A stretch of 32,808 nucleotides of DNA, taken from Selaginella moellendorffii (taxonomy: Eukaryota; Streptophyta; Lycopodiopsida; Selaginellales; Selaginellaceae). How positions within the stretch are numbered: the stretch's first letter is position 1; each line of letters starts with the position of its first letter. Location: positions 1 to 32,808 of the forward strand of contig NW_003314324.1 of the NCBI RefSeq assembly GCF_000143415.4. The letters run 5' to 3'. Position numbers and translations under genes: made by a program. The notes under the pieces were generated by a model that was given only the letters and a program-made list of their open reading frames with translations, was not told the DNA's origin and did no database searches. Of this stretch, positions 1 through 11,623 are shown piece after piece.

Positions 1-882
1 AGTTTTGCAACCGACTGGACTGTCGCTCAAGTCCTCCAGCCAGTTGACGAGATTGAAAATGGCTTGTCCATTAGAGCTGCCTCCTGCATCCCGCCTACTA
101 CTCTTGCAGACTGGCTCTATGGACGCACCACCACAAAAAGCAAAGGCCTCCCTGTGATGTTCAGCGACGAAAAGGAGGGCGTTATCGTGGACTGGATTAA
201 GGAGCGCGTACGTTTGGGCTGGGCACTAACCATCAGGATGGTGAGCTCCAAAGTAGGCGAACTTGCCAACGCGAAAGGCCTCCCGTTCAAAAATGGTGTG
301 CCTTCCCGTGGGTGGTGGAGTTGCTTCCGTCGCAAACATCCTGGCCTAACTCTAAGATCAACCGAAACTGTGGAGCAGAGACGTGCAGCAACGATTGTGC
401 CCTGGACCATTGAGCCTTTCTTCCTTCGCTACCGTGCAGTGCTACAGCAAAGTGAATTCCCTGTGAGCCGGATCCTGAACTTTGATGAAACGGGGCTGAA
501 TTTCGGGCGAGAAAGAGCAAGGTTGTTGGGTACTTGCTCAGAGAGGCTGCACACAAGTCACCAGTATCGGATGCAACGAAAGAAAAAGAATTACCGTTGT
601 CGCAGCAATCCCGGCAGACGGCGGTCGTTTGCAAAAAAATTATATCTTCAAGGGGAAACGTCGGCAGATTGCGTGGATGAAGATTGTGAGCCTGAAGCTT
701 CCTTTGCAATGCGGATGAAGGCTGAAGTATTTGTCGAGTTCCTGGCACACATAGAGAATTCAATCGCTGGGGGTGTTTTTCTCCTTCATCCTCTTCTGCT
801 CATCTGTGATGGACACAAATCACACATTACTGAGGATGAATTGAGTTACGCAGCAGACAGGGGCATGGTTGATACAAGCTGA
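1..882 (+). pseudogene. pogo/Tigger-like DDE transposase, partial and decayed
   Basis: The frame is open from the first base of the window, so the gene begins outside it; the apparent start at 64 is a TTG and not a real start. In order one sees an N-terminal helix-turn-helix with SIRAAS and TLADWLYGRT, a CENP-B/Tc5-type second DNA-binding segment with SRGWWSCFRRKHPGL, the first catalytic Asp in NFDETGLNFGRE, and the second Asp in LLICDGHKSHIT. This order is that of pogo/Tigger/Jerky-type cut-and-paste transposases, which bind terminal inverted repeats and cut DNA in the nucleus. Between roughly 520 and 700 the protein character is lost in this frame and resumes later, which points to compensating frameshifts. 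The sequence ends abruptly soon after the second Asp, so the third acidic residue and C-terminus are missing. It is a dead copy. I saw no terminal inverted repeats. Confidence 0.8.
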
Positions 883-2900
883 TGTGTCAGGAAAATATGT
901 TGGAGCCTAAAACGTGTGGTCTGCAAGCTGTGGGACTGGAAGGGGTAACCGGAAGTATTAGTGGGTATATTACTCATCTATAAAAGGTACTAAACTAAAG
1001 CTATTCAGAGAGTGTGACGAGGTAGTTTCTAGAAGTGATTTTCTGGCACTGACTGCTTTCTAATCGCTCAAGGATCTTGGCAACACAGTGTAGCTGTGTG
1101 ATAAATCCGGGGCCAAGGCCAGTGGGCTTCCCAAACCGTTATTGGGGAGTTAAACTATCCAGGTACAGGCGGAGCTTGGAGAGAGTTGAGCTAATTGATC
1201 TCCTCAAACTGGAGCTAACTTGTAACTGAAAATAGTTGTAACACCTTGTCTCTTGATCATAGCTGCTCGAACTCAATAACAAGTCCCTGAGTTAAAAATA
1301 TTCAACTGGCCTTGTTTCTTTCTCTTAACCTCATGGCGCGGTAAAGGCTCCAAGCATTTAGCTAAAATAGCCTCCTCCTCATTGCCACCACCTTTTCACT
1401 TTATACCTGATCAGTCTCAAATAGAAGAAGATCAATCCCGAGTGCTTCCTTCTTTATACTGAACAGTCTTGTAAAATGGTGCTTTCAAAAGTCTCATCTT
1501 AGTTCTCAGCACGAACGGCCTTGGGAGGTAACTCCTTTTCAGGAAATCCATCTCCCTTCCTCGACCCGATCAGCTCTGAGTTCTCTACTGTTCCTAACTC
1601 CTTACAAAGAAAACTAATTTTTTTAAAAAAGTAAAAATCAGGATTCTAGTTGTTTCCTCAAGACTGATACTTTACTTTCAGCATCACCTGTCTATTAAAC
1701 AAACTAAACAGACAGAATTTCAGGGGTCCTATACTCAACCGGAGTTTCTCAAATTCACAAAGTGTTCAGGGAACCTTTGCCTCAACTTGAAGCTCTGGAA
1801 TTTCTTAGAGTTGTTTCATGAGTTCCAAACTCAGCCGGAGCTCTGTTATTACTTCAGAGTGCCAGGCTAGTCCTGCTATGAGCCTCCACCAGAGTTTCTC
1901 TGGTTTCACTCTCAGACTCAACCAGCACTCTAAAATTATCTCAAACAGTCCAGGGAGTGGTCCACTCTAGGTCGCTTCAAGTGGTCCCAAGAGTCCCTAA
2001 GAGTCTGAGCTCAATCCCAGCATGTCCCGAGAGTTATAACTCAACGGATCATTGAGAGCATAATCTCAGACTGTCACGCAACTCAACCAGACCCCAACGT
2101 GTCCAAAGAGTCCCGCCACGTCAGCGTTCCACCAAAGCACTGTCCCGCCACGTCAGCGTGTCCTGCTCGCCGCTTTTATCTTAAATATTATTTTTCTTAG
2201 TTTACTAATATTATCTTGCATATTCTCAAGAATTTATAGGTATGAACTAAGGTTTGAATTAGGTTTCTATTTAATGTCTTTTTACTTACAATTTCGTTTT
2301 AAAATAAATGTAAGAATAACAAACCTCTCAATGCATTAGCAGTGATAGTCATGAATTGATTTAATTATATAAGTTTAATATCATTTTTATAAAACTTAGT
2401 AAATTAATTCATAAGAAAAAGTATTACAATTGATTTATTAGTTAGAAAAATCAACATATATATATAACTAATTTTAATTACTGGATTGTGCTTTAGTTTT
2501 CTAAATGTATAACTATATTTACTAAACTATTACAAACAATTATAGGTTTTATTCTGAATGGTTTAAAATTTTATTTAAAAGTCAGAATGTTGTACTAGGC
2601 CCTCTTTCAAACCATTTAGTCAGCCACTGACAATGTACCTTCTACTATACTTTTACACAGCAAGCCTATCTCTTTCAACCTACGCTTAAAGCACTTAGCT
2701 ACGCTTCCAAAATTGACCTTAGCTAGCTGGCTGGAAGTGTCCACTTCCATGCAAATCTCTCTCACCCCACCTCCTCGGAAGAAATTCATTTAAACCACTA
2801 GGATAGTTGCAGTAGTAGATTGTTTAGCAGTTAGCTAAGTAGCTATAAGCAGTTCTTGCAAGCGGCAAGAAAAATTGGTGTTTATAACCTGTCGAGGAGC
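883..2900. other. Gene-free intergenic DNA, probable decayed transposon remains
   Basis: No convincing coding region is seen on either strand. The first 400 bases (about 886-1281) look like a solo LTR: they start TGTGTCAGG, carry a TATA-like CTATAAAAGG near 979, and end AATAACA, but no primer-binding site follows and no duplicate copy is visible. From 1730 to 2090 a short motif close to ACTCAACCAG recurs irregularly. Two copies of TCCCGCCACGTCAGCGT lie at 2111-2127 and 2143-2159. From 2160 to 2580 the base composition becomes strongly AT-rich. The stretch directly borders the truncated transposase, so it may be the material that interrupted it. Confidence 0.5.
2111..2159 (+). repeat. 17-bp direct repeat containing CCACGTCA
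   Basis: TCCCGCCACGTCAGCGT occurs exactly twice, 32 bases apart. The core CCACGTCA is a bZIP-type (G/C-box hybrid) binding sequence in plants. It lies about 1.1 kb upstream of the inferred leader of the STICHEL-like gene, so a regulatory role is possible but unproven. Confidence 0.5.
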
Positions 2901-3239
2901 TATGTCTTCAACTACGCCAGAGACGTATTAACCAGCGTATCAGCGTACGATTCTACGGACGTGCTTTAGCACGTGAGACAGCAATCCCCCGCCGTCGTTT
3001 GTCGCCGTCAGAGGAGATGAGCAGACTGACGGAAAACTCGGTTTTGTTCCGTTTGGCTGATGTACATGCATGGTCACACCCATGCCAGGCTTTGACGCGT
3101 GGCATATGTCATGATGGGTGACGCCCATGGCCATGCTATATCTACCGTTGGATGGCAAAACTATGTGTGCAAAAATGGGTGGGAAAACTCTATTGCTGGC
3201 CGGGGAGTGTGGCATTCCAATCTCCTCTTTTGCTCGTCG

Positions 3240-4527
3240 CGCCCTGTTCTTAGGGTTTGGGGTTTAGGGCGAGGCGATCGTGCGCGCAGGCGCGAATGCG
3301 AGGGCGGCAGCGCGCGTGGGGAGCAATTCTTCGCGAAATCCTTCTGGCTTTCAGGTAATCATGAGGGATTCCATCGATTCTTGCTTCGTGCTGCCGCTGC
3401 ATTTAGAAATCGAGCTTGCTTTTCTGCGATTCCTTGCGAATCCGGTTGCTTTCGTAAGCTAGAACCTTCTCCTTTTGTTTTTTGTTCTGTGGATTTGCTA
3501 TATTTTTTTTTGCTTTGGTTGTTGCTCGCTCTAGCGCTATGACCAAGTACTCTCCTTTGTTGGATTCGAGCGATACTATGATTGATTAATATTTTGTTTT
3601 CTTGTCCACTCTAGTGCTTGGCATTTTTTGTATTCGATTTCTTCTTGGGCTGTCGGGGCATTGTCTTATACTTTACTCTTTCCTTCATCCCTGCGTTGCT
3701 TTTTTCTTCAACTTGCCGCCAAAGTCGTTTCACCAGTTAGCTTTTTTCCTCGCATCCAGAGCCCATCAAAGATTTCATATGTTATGTTTTCCAAGAGTGG
3801 GCTGCCTGTTCCCGGGAATGGTTTGTCTTTCCTCTCGCACGGATGCGGTGGATTTATGTGTGCAAGACGGGTTTCTGGGAGAGAAGGAAGTCAGTAACAT
3901 TCCCAACATTGAAAGCTCTCCCTGTGATTTCTTTTCTCCTTTTTGCGTTCCTTGACATTCGCGAGAATGAGATTCCTTTCTCTCTTCCTTCCTTCCTGTT
4001 CACCCCAGCTTGAACTTCCTCTTCTTGATGAAAGCCAGCTCATTGGAACGACAACAATCATTGTTCTTCCGCTTTGTACCTCGCTTCTTGTTTCCAGAAT
4101 TCATTAGCTTCGCCGCGCGCAGAGCCTACTCTCTGTGTGCATGTTTTGGGCATCAATATTGCTAGCTGGTTGGATACTTAGCCTGCCTGTGCGTTGTGCA
4201 TCCTTACATGGTCGTAGATAATGTTTCTAGTACCCATTGATTTCAGGAGAGTCCCTCTTGTGTGTTGTGAGTGGTGAGTGGATGCGTGTGTTGTCTTGAA
4301 AGCAAGCCGTGTGTAGCTATAGTAAGTGATTGAACGGGAAATTGCCGGAAGAAAGCATTGCTGCCGTAGAGAGACAGCATTACCAGAGGACGCACACCAC
4401 TGCCCAGTGGTGGAATCAGCATCCAAAGGCCCAAAAAGGCAGCATTTTGGAGGATAATAGATTCCTCATAGTGCATCATAAAAGCATTGAAAGGAGGAGC
4501 TTTGCTTGACCTGCCTGGGAAAAGAAA
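3240..4527 (+). promoter_or_regulatory. Promoter and 5' leader with leader intron of the STICHEL-like gene
   Basis: A paired telobox-like sequence (TAGGGTTT at 3251-3258, then GGTTTAGGG at 3261-3269) lies at the start of a GC-rich, exon-like stretch. That stretch ends at a good donor, CTTTCAG followed by GTAATC at 3355. The next 890 bases are T-rich and open in no useful frame, ending at TTGATTTCAG at 4246. I infer a leader intron of 3355-4246, a common arrangement in plant housekeeping-type genes. The second leader exon then runs 4247-4527 into the ATG. An ATG at 3296 in the first leader exon could start a short upstream ORF. The transcription start is not determined. Confidence 0.5.
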
Positions 4528-7500
4528 ATGTCTTGCATTTCTCTATCCAGGCTGTGCTCACCGAATTCTATTTCACTTGCGGCCTCACCTGATTCTGACT
4601 GTGATTCTTTGGTAATGGAAGGTCCCAGCAGATCCAATGCTACTGCTATCCCCGCTCCTGCTTCATGCATGTGTTTGACAATGCCAAGTAGAGCGTCCGC
4701 TGGAACAGGAAGTAGTCATGGATCTGAGTCTCGGTCGTCTCATCTGGACAAGCATGTGCACTTGACAAATTGTATTCATCTGAGAAATCGGTTTCATGTG
4801 CAGAGGCACAAGATGACGGTGGAAGCAAGACACCACCTGAGTGCCGGTGGAGTAGCAGCAGCGGGCCTCCCTCTGATGAGGGAACTTACAGCTCTCAGCC
4901 GAACCCGTTCGCTCAGGGACCCTTCTACCAGCTCCATCCTTAAGTCGCCGCTGATGAAAGGCTCCAGTCCAGGGGCACGGAAGCTGGAGCAGGCCTTGCG
5001 AGGTAAAGATAAGAGTACAGTAGCTACTGACCAGCAGCAGGAGCACAGGAATGACTCACAGACAGGAAGTAGTAATTTTGAGGCTAACAGGGGTGGAGAG
5101 TCTTACAAGTCGGCAGCGGTGTCCGAAGATCAAGACCCCTTGACCAAAGTTACAAAGCGAAACAGGAAAGTTCACCAGGATAGGTCCTCACTTGGCAGCC
5201 ATGGAAGTGGAAGCCTCTCTAGGAAGATTGTTACTCAACTCCAGCAGCAGCAGCAGACTTTAGCTACGAATGTACAGGGACAGAGCCCTTCTCCTCTGTC
5301 TCTGGGTGTCTACGACGATCCCAGCATTCTCCTCAAGTTCGCTGCTGGTCCTGCTGCTCCGAGAAGAAAAAGCAAGAATAACTCTTTTGAGAGTGATCCG
5401 GAAGCATCGGCCGAGGATGAGGTAGAGGAGAAGCAACAGGTCCAGAAAGTAAACGCAAGGTCCCGGTCACATTCTCCGTTGCTGTCGTCCAGAGATATTT
5501 CCAACAAAAGCAGGTCTCCAGTTGTCTCACGAGAAATTGCTAACACGAGAGCCTTCAGCTTCCCAGATCCCGGTCAACAGCACTACCACTATACAGGAAC
5601 CAACGAAGATGAGTTGGAGTGCTCGCAAGAACCAAAGCACGGGTGTGGGATACCGTGGAACTGGTCCCGTCTGGGCCAGAAACCGAAGGGAAAAGGTTTC
5701 CTCGACAGCACGGGTAAAATGCTTCGTCCGGAAGTTTTAGCAAGGAGGAAGGCTGGAGAGCATACTCTCTCAAGAAGCCAGTCCGAGTCAGGCCGGGAAC
5801 TCGCTACGGCTATGTTCCAGCAGGACTGTCTATCGTATTCTTCTGCCGGAAACTCGGACGCTGAGGCTCTTCCACTTTTGACAGAACCAGAGGCATCCGT
5901 AAGTGGTGACGTCGCTGCTTCGTCAGTAGAAGTTGACAGCGACAATGTCGTAGCGGCGAGAGGAGAATTAAACCCGAGGGGTATTTTAGCACCGAAAGGG
6001 AGGTCTCAAGTTACGACGGAAGCTCTCCAGGCAAGGTTGCGAGAACGGCTGGCCTGGATATCCGAGCGAAGGGTGGTAGAAGGTGGTGGCAGTGATTTTA
6101 GGCAGAACAAAAGCTTAAGCTACAAGTACCGGCCAAAGACGTTTCGAGACATGGTTGGCCAGAACGTGGTGATGCAGTCGCTCGCAAATGCGGTTCTTAG
6201 AGGACGCATCGTTTCGCTCTATCTGTTTCAAGGTCCGCGGGGCACAGGCAAGAGCTCCGCAGCTCGGGTTTTCGCTGCTGCTTTGAACTGCCTTTCCTCC
6301 GAGGAGCTCAGACCGTGTGGCCTGTGCCGGGAGTGCGTTGCGCTGAACCTTGGCAAGAGCTTGGACGTTCGAGAATTCGACGCCTCGAGATTCAACGGCC
6401 TAGGCAGCGTGAAGGAGCTCTTGGAAGTTGCGATTCTACCTCCCTCCTCTGGTCGATACAGGCTTTCGGTCGTGGACGAAGTTCACACTCTGACTGCCGA
6501 GTCGTGGAATTTCTTCCTGAAAGGCATGGAAGAGCTTCCGGGGAACTCGATCGTGATTTTGATAACGAGCAACCCAGAGCAGCTACCACGGACGCTGGGT
6601 TCAAGGTGCCAAAAGTATCCGTTTACCAAGCTCAAGGACCCGGACATTATCAGCAGGCTGCAGAAGCTGGCGACGAAAGAAAACATCGACATCGAGATAG
6701 AAGCTCTTGAACTCATTGCGTCGAGGTCGAATGGATCACTCAGGGACGCGGAAATGACCCTCGACCAGCTTGGCCTTTTGGGACAAGTAGTGACACTGTC
6801 TACATTGCAAGAACTTGTAAGTTAACGAGAGGTTAGTTGGCTGGTGGGCTGGAAAATTGATATAACGTTATACTTCTCCAGGTTGGGCTCCTTCCCGATG
6901 ACAAGCTGATGGATTTGCTGGATTTTGCTCTTTCCGGAGATACCGTGAGCACCGTAAAAAGTGTGAGAAATCTGCTGGAATCTGGTGTCGAGCCTCTCGC
7001 TCTCATGTCGCAACTAGCTACTCTTATCACGGACATGCTTGCGGGGAGCTACAAACCGGTTTTAACTCAACGAAAGAGGCGTTTTTTTCACAAAATTACG
7101 TGTGAGTCCTTCGTTTTCTTCTTGAGTTGATACTGACGTGCGTCTTTTTTTTATCAACAGTGAGCAAAGAAGACTTGGAGAGGCTACGACAGGCTTTAAA
7201 AATACTTTCTGAAGCGGAGAAGCAAGTCCGGGCTTCAAGCGATCAAACTACCTGGCTAACAGCTGCTATTCTTCAGTTCGCACCAGACCGAGCATATATA
7301 TTTCCAGCAAGTTCTAGCGGCTCGAGTGCGACTCAGAGTCTCGTTGGCAACGACACAAGCGAGAAAGAAACCATCGAATCAGATTCAGGAGCACTCAAGC
7401 AAGGGTGGGAACCGGAACACGAGCACTTTGAAAATCCGGTGGATGACACTGCGGTATTTGCAAAACCGGAGGTACCTTGGGCCAACAAGAGCTTGTCCAC

Positions 7501-8735
7501 TGTGCCGGAAGCAAGGATACACCCATACGTTCAAACGGCGTCCACCAACGACGGTATTGATGCAAGTTGATGATATCTATTTTCTAGTAACACCTATTCG
7601 CTGTCCTGCAGGACACGACACTTGTGCTTTTGATCAAAAAAGACTGGACGACGTCTGGCAAAAAGCACTGAAGAACAGCCGGTCCAAATCCTTGAAGCAT
7701 TTGCTTCGTCACGGAAAATTGATATCCTTATCGATGCAAGAAGGTACGCATCTGGCAATACAACATTTATCTTTCCTTGACAGCAGTGTCAATGCTGGAT
7801 GGCAGTGCAAGCTACGGTTGAAATCGAGTTCCAGCATTCCAAACAGAAGGCCAAGGCTGAAAAGTCAAGATCACGTATAAGCCATGCGTTTCAGTCGTCA
7901 CTGGGTTGTCCCGTGGAGGTTCAAATCAAACTGGCGTCAAAGCTACTCGAGCACGATAAGAAACGCGTTTCACTGCATCCACTTCGCGGTGACCATCTCC
8001 ACCGAAAGCCCGGTTTCGGTGTCAAGCGAGACGGAGAAACGTCACCAAGTCAACACTCTCAGCAGCGTCCTCAGGGAATCGAAGAAGAGCGCCTGGAAAC
8101 TGCCTGGGCTCGACAGAGCACACCATCGATAACTCCCTCGGATCCTTCATACTACTCGGCAGGGAAAGAATGGAGCTCGGCTCCACCCGGTAGAGCTCCA
8201 CTGGGCTTGGTGATCCAGCGACAGGGACCGACGCTAGCCAATCTCTCGGAGCGAGAAAGCCACAGCCAGGCCTCGCAGTACGATCTCAAGTTCCAGAAAG
8301 TGAGGCACCTTGGTCCGGAAGTTTTAACTCCAAGAGAAGCAGGCTTCGAGCACGCCAACCTGTGAGTTCCATTGTTTTAATTTTTTGGTTTCTCGTAACG
8401 CTTCCCTTGTTCCAGGAGGCTGGAATCCCGCACAAAGTCCAACCGGCGGCTACTGTGCTGCTGGCGATCGTCGCCAAGGTCAGACGAGGAAAAGCGACGC
8501 AGGAAAGAAGAGAAGAAGGTAACCAAGACCAATTCTAGTTTTGCTTTGCATTTCTCTAGAAGTTCTTCGCATGTTTTTTGTCATTCTCTCATTCTTTTCT
8601 TTTCCCACTTTCCAGGCAGCGAAACAAAGACGACGAAGGCGGCGGCGCGCGTGTTTCTTCATGAGAATCGTCCCGTGCGCTGGGAGCCACGGCTGCAAGT
8701 CACTCTGCGCCTTCACACGCCAGCACGCCGCGTGA
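4528..8735 (+). CDS. STICHEL-like protein (DnaX / DNA polymerase III gamma-tau-like AAA+ protein)
   Basis: Seven exons are read as 4528-6816, 6882-7101, 7161-7553, 7612-7743, 7806-8361, 8416-8518 and 8616-8735. All introns are GT-AG, of 54-97 bp, with phases that join cleanly to about 1270 aa, close to the usual 1200 or so of the family. The N-terminus has the family signatures HLTNCIHLRNRFH (about residues 78-90) and LMRELTALSRTRSLRDPS (116-133). A low-complexity region follows, then an AAA+ module from YKYRPKTF (532): Walker A GPRGTGKS (569-576), a four-Cys zinc site (C588, C597, C600, C603), Walker B DEVH (650-653), sensor ITSN, and an SRC arginine-finger motif. The collar domain continues through LLPDDKLMDLL and LKILSEAEKQ. 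The C-terminus is very basic. In Arabidopsis, STICHEL controls trichome branching; the biochemical role of the family is not settled, and these plants would use it otherwise. The start is the first ATG after an upstream stop. Confidence 0.9.
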
Positions 8736-9460
8736 GCGCCACGTCACCGCACGTCCGCCACGTCACAGGGGAATCTGCCATGTCGGCCCGTCCGTACGGG
8801 AGGGGGAGCAGCCCGTACGATCCTCCGAGATACTATAGCTAGCAAAGTAGTTGTTTTTAATTCTTTCCTTGTGCCAAGCCAAACAAAACATGGTCGCATT
8901 CGTGCTGCGCCATCACATCGCACTCAAAGTCGAAATCCCTCTGCTGCTCGTGGATCAAGCTTCCTCCAGGCAAGTGGTGCTTGGGCCGTATGGCCAGAAA
9001 TCAAATCTTGGTGGGCAGTACCAATACGGCAGGGGTACGGCCCGTACGCCCAGCCTTCCTCAAGTGGCGGAAGGTGAGCCATACCAAACCTAGGCCATTA
9101 GTGCATTTGACTGGCAGTGGTACTGGAAATATGCCGCCCTTTCGCTTGAAAATTCTTTTCCATAAGAAAGCATTAACAAAAGAAAAAGTTGGCGGCCGTC
9201 CGGACTCCGCCACCTTTTCTTTTGTACATGATTTGTTTGATATAGTTCTTCTTTCCTTGGTATTATTCCTCTTCCAAGGCTTTGCGGATTGAATCAAGAT
9301 GCCTCCGCCGCGTCTCGTTTTAAAAAAAAAAAGGGAAAATAACGGGGAAAAGGATCTTCCCGGAAGCTTCGCCGTATAAACCCTAGCTAGTCCCTCCCCC
9401 GGAAAGTGGGAAATGGAAAGGGACCGACCGGGCTGGTGGTCTATTTTGACGGGTTCCACG
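8736..9460 (+). other. 3' flank of the STICHEL-like gene
   Basis: No gene is seen. Directly after the stop codon lie two CCACGTCA cores (8739-8746 and 8758-8765) and several CCGTACG-containing segments (around 8788, 8813 and 9039). A hairpin follows at 9177-9224. TATAAACCCTAG at 9375-9386 combines a TATA-like box with a telobox and could be the start of the LBD promoter region, although it is over 1 kb from that ATG. Short ORFs on both strands here lack any protein-like pattern. Confidence 0.5.
9177..9224. repeat. Near-perfect inverted repeat (hairpin), 18-19 bp arms
   Basis: The left arm at 9177-9195 (CAAAAGAAAA then AGTTGGCGG) pairs with the right arm at 9207-9224 (CCGCCACC then TTTTCTTTTG), with one extra base and one mismatch, around an 11-base loop. 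It sits between two convergently spaced genes in gene-free DNA. It is too short-looped for a typical plant miRNA precursor. Confidence 0.75.
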
Positions 9461-10438
9461 TTGCCGGGTAAAAAGAAGGTTAAATAAAGGGAAAGTTGAG
9501 GCTAGTCCACGTGTACTAGGGCGGTGGTGGTGGTCCTCGTCGCAACGTCACCGCCAAATAAACGGGACGGTCACCTGACCGCCGTTGGATCCACCGAATC
9601 AACGGACGGATGCGCTGGGTAGCCGGAGCGGAGATGTTGCCGGTGGGTAATTTTCAGTGTCAATGTCCTCCCTTCTCTTTTTGAAAAGCATGAAATTTAA
9701 ATTGTTTTTCCTATACCATGTAAGCTACATTTTACCGCGCACATGCCGTGTTGACCTTGGGGTAAATATCGGACGCCCTTGCCACGTCACTTGCCGACAT
9801 GCCGAGCCAAGCAGTCGCGTGTCGCGTTAATAGCCGTTGGATCTGGATCGGGCGGTCACCCTACTCCACCGGTGGAATCTTCGCGCGGCGAAACGATCGA
9901 AAAAGTGTGTATTTCTTTGGTTCCACAGAAATAGGCTAAAATTTAACCAGTTTTGGTAGTAGGGTTGTGTCGCATTTTTCTTGCCGAAGAGTGGGGAGAG
10001 ACCGCCATCGTTCTACAGGGTTGTTTTTTTCCTCTCTTTCTCTTGCGAGGGCTCCTCGCGCGGCGCCAGGAAGAACAGTGATTCTGGAATGCGGCGACCA
10101 GACGCCAGCGATTCCGGAGGAAGAGGAGGAGGTGTTTGTCGCGGCGCGCCTTGATTTCGAGCTAGTTTCTTTCCCTCCGATCCGCGCGCGCTGCCGATCG
10201 ATCCAGCCGATTGGATCGATATTTCGTAGGTCTGGTGCTTCCAATCTCCTTGCCGCTCCTCCCTTGCTTCCAGGGAGAGATTGGGATCGATATTTCGGTG
10301 CTTCCAATCTTCTTGCCCCTGCCGGGAGAGGTTTGGATCGATATTTCGGAGGACTTGCCAAATCTTCCTCTTGGCCGAGGGAAGATCGAGGTAGATAGAT
10401 AGATTGTCGCTGGAATTGCGAGACCATTTTTCCACGCG
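9461..10438 (+). promoter_or_regulatory. Upstream region and leader of the LBD gene, with repeats
   Basis: A G-box CACGTG lies at 9508-9513 and a CCACGTCA core at 9782-9789. CCGTTGGATC occurs twice, near 9583 and 9834. Between 10211 and 10348 the sequence TTGGATCGATATTTCG appears three times, each copy followed by a related C/T-rich segment. Long frames are open through 9967-10398 in more than one register, which is more likely to be low-complexity composition than real protein. The transcription start and any leader intron cannot be fixed from sequence alone. Confidence 0.5.
10211..10348 (+). repeat. Three-copy degenerate repeat in the LBD leader
   Basis: Copies of TTGGATCGATATTTCG lie at 10211-10226, 10281-10297 (one extra G) and 10333-10348. 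The first two are followed by GGTGCTTCCAATCT and a TTGCC segment, and the third by a more diverged version. The repeat distances are about 70 and 52 bases. ATCGAT is itself a palindrome, so each copy has a symmetric core. Confidence 0.8.
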
Positions 10439-11623
10439 ATGAGCTGCAACGGATGCCGGGTTCTTCGCAAGGGATGCAGCGATAGCTGCGCCTTGAGGCC
10501 GTGCTTGCAGTGGATCGAGGGCGCCGAGGCGCAGGGCCACGCGACGGTGTTCGTCGCCAAGTTCTTCGGACGAGCGGGGCTCATGGGCTTCATCGCCGCC
10601 GTCCCAGAGAATCAGAGACCAGGTAAGCCTCCTTCCCTCCCTCCCAAGTCTTTGGACCCCGCGATGGAATCATGACTTGCATTGTCTGGATTGGTTTTGG
10701 CAGCTCTCTTCCGGTCGCTCCTCTACGAGGCCTGTGGAAGAACAGTGAATCCCGTCTATGGCGCAGTGGGCCTTCTCTGGTCGGGCAACTGGCACGTCTG
10801 CCAAGCCGCCGTGGATACTGTTCTTCGCGGCGGATCGCTCAAGCCCGCTGGAAGCTCTCCATCGAATCTCCCCTGCTATGGCCCGATGCCAAATCTCCCC
10901 CGGCTCCACATCAAATCCGCCACGCCATCGCCATCCCCATCGCCATCACCACCGCAGCCCCCGGCCCCGGATCACCACAATGACGTGAAGCGTTTCAAAG
11001 CGCTCGACCACCACCACCACCACCAGAGCCAGGGTCTCGTCAAGGCCGGCGGCTGCGATGTGGGACACGTCACCCCGGGCGGGCGATCGGGGCCGTCGGA
11101 TCGCCCATCGCTGGTAGCTGTGAAGAGGGAGAGAGAGGAAGCGGCCGAGCTTGTTGCCCCTGTGGCGAGGAGGCCACGCGTCTCCCGCCCGGGGCTCTGC
11201 CAACTGGAGCCCATCTCCGCCGTCGATGAGGAGCTCATCGACCTAGATCTGACGCTCAGCTCGCACCCGCCAACACCGCAGCTGTTTTTGCCACCCCGCA
11301 AGAACAACGCTACGAACATCAGCTTGACGACCGCCACCGCCACCGCCGCCGCCGCCACCACCACCACCGCCACCCCCGCCGTCGCCATTCCTCGCGTGGC
11401 CAGCCCGGTTTCGTGTAGCAACTCGTTTAGCTCCGAGGGGTCTGTGACCAGCTTGGACACGGCCGATTTCATCGCCTCCAATTGCCACACCGTGGCCGCC
11501 ACCACCAGCGGCATCCCGGGGATGGATTTACTCCAGAGAATGGAGCGAAGGCAGCACCACCATCACCACCACCACCACCACCACTATGGTCACCATCAGC
11601 GCAGGGAGCTCCAGCAGCAGTAG
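10439..11623 (+). CDS. Class II LOB-domain (LBD) transcription factor
   Basis: Two exons, 10439-10622 and 10704-11623, with an 81-bp GT-AG intron at a phase-1 junction that restores the unbroken domain; the product is about 367 aa. The LOB domain starts at residue 1 with [17 protein letters not shown], giving the CX2CX6CX3C zinc-type motif (C3, C6, C13, C17). It continues through [11 protein letters not shown] and, after the intron, [19 protein letters not shown] and [15 protein letters not shown]. The form of these motifs and the absence of a leucine-zipper-like heptad mark class II. In Arabidopsis the class II members LBD37-39 repress nitrate-responsive and anthocyanin genes. LDLTL at residues 242-246 is an EAR-type LxLxL repression motif, so a nuclear repressor is inferred. 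Ala/Thr runs and a His-rich tract near residues 345-357 come from CNG-type codon repeats. The true ortholog name cannot be given from sequence alone. Confidence 0.92.

Noticed and set aside
886-1281. Definite solo LTR next to the transposase
   Set aside because: Only the ends and a TATA-like box fit; no second copy, PBS or target duplication could be seen, so it is kept only as a possibility in the gap entry.
9967-10398. 143-codon frame in the LBD leader as a gene or long upstream ORF
   Set aside because: It runs through the leader repeats, other registers are open too, and it has no recognised motif; composition explains it.
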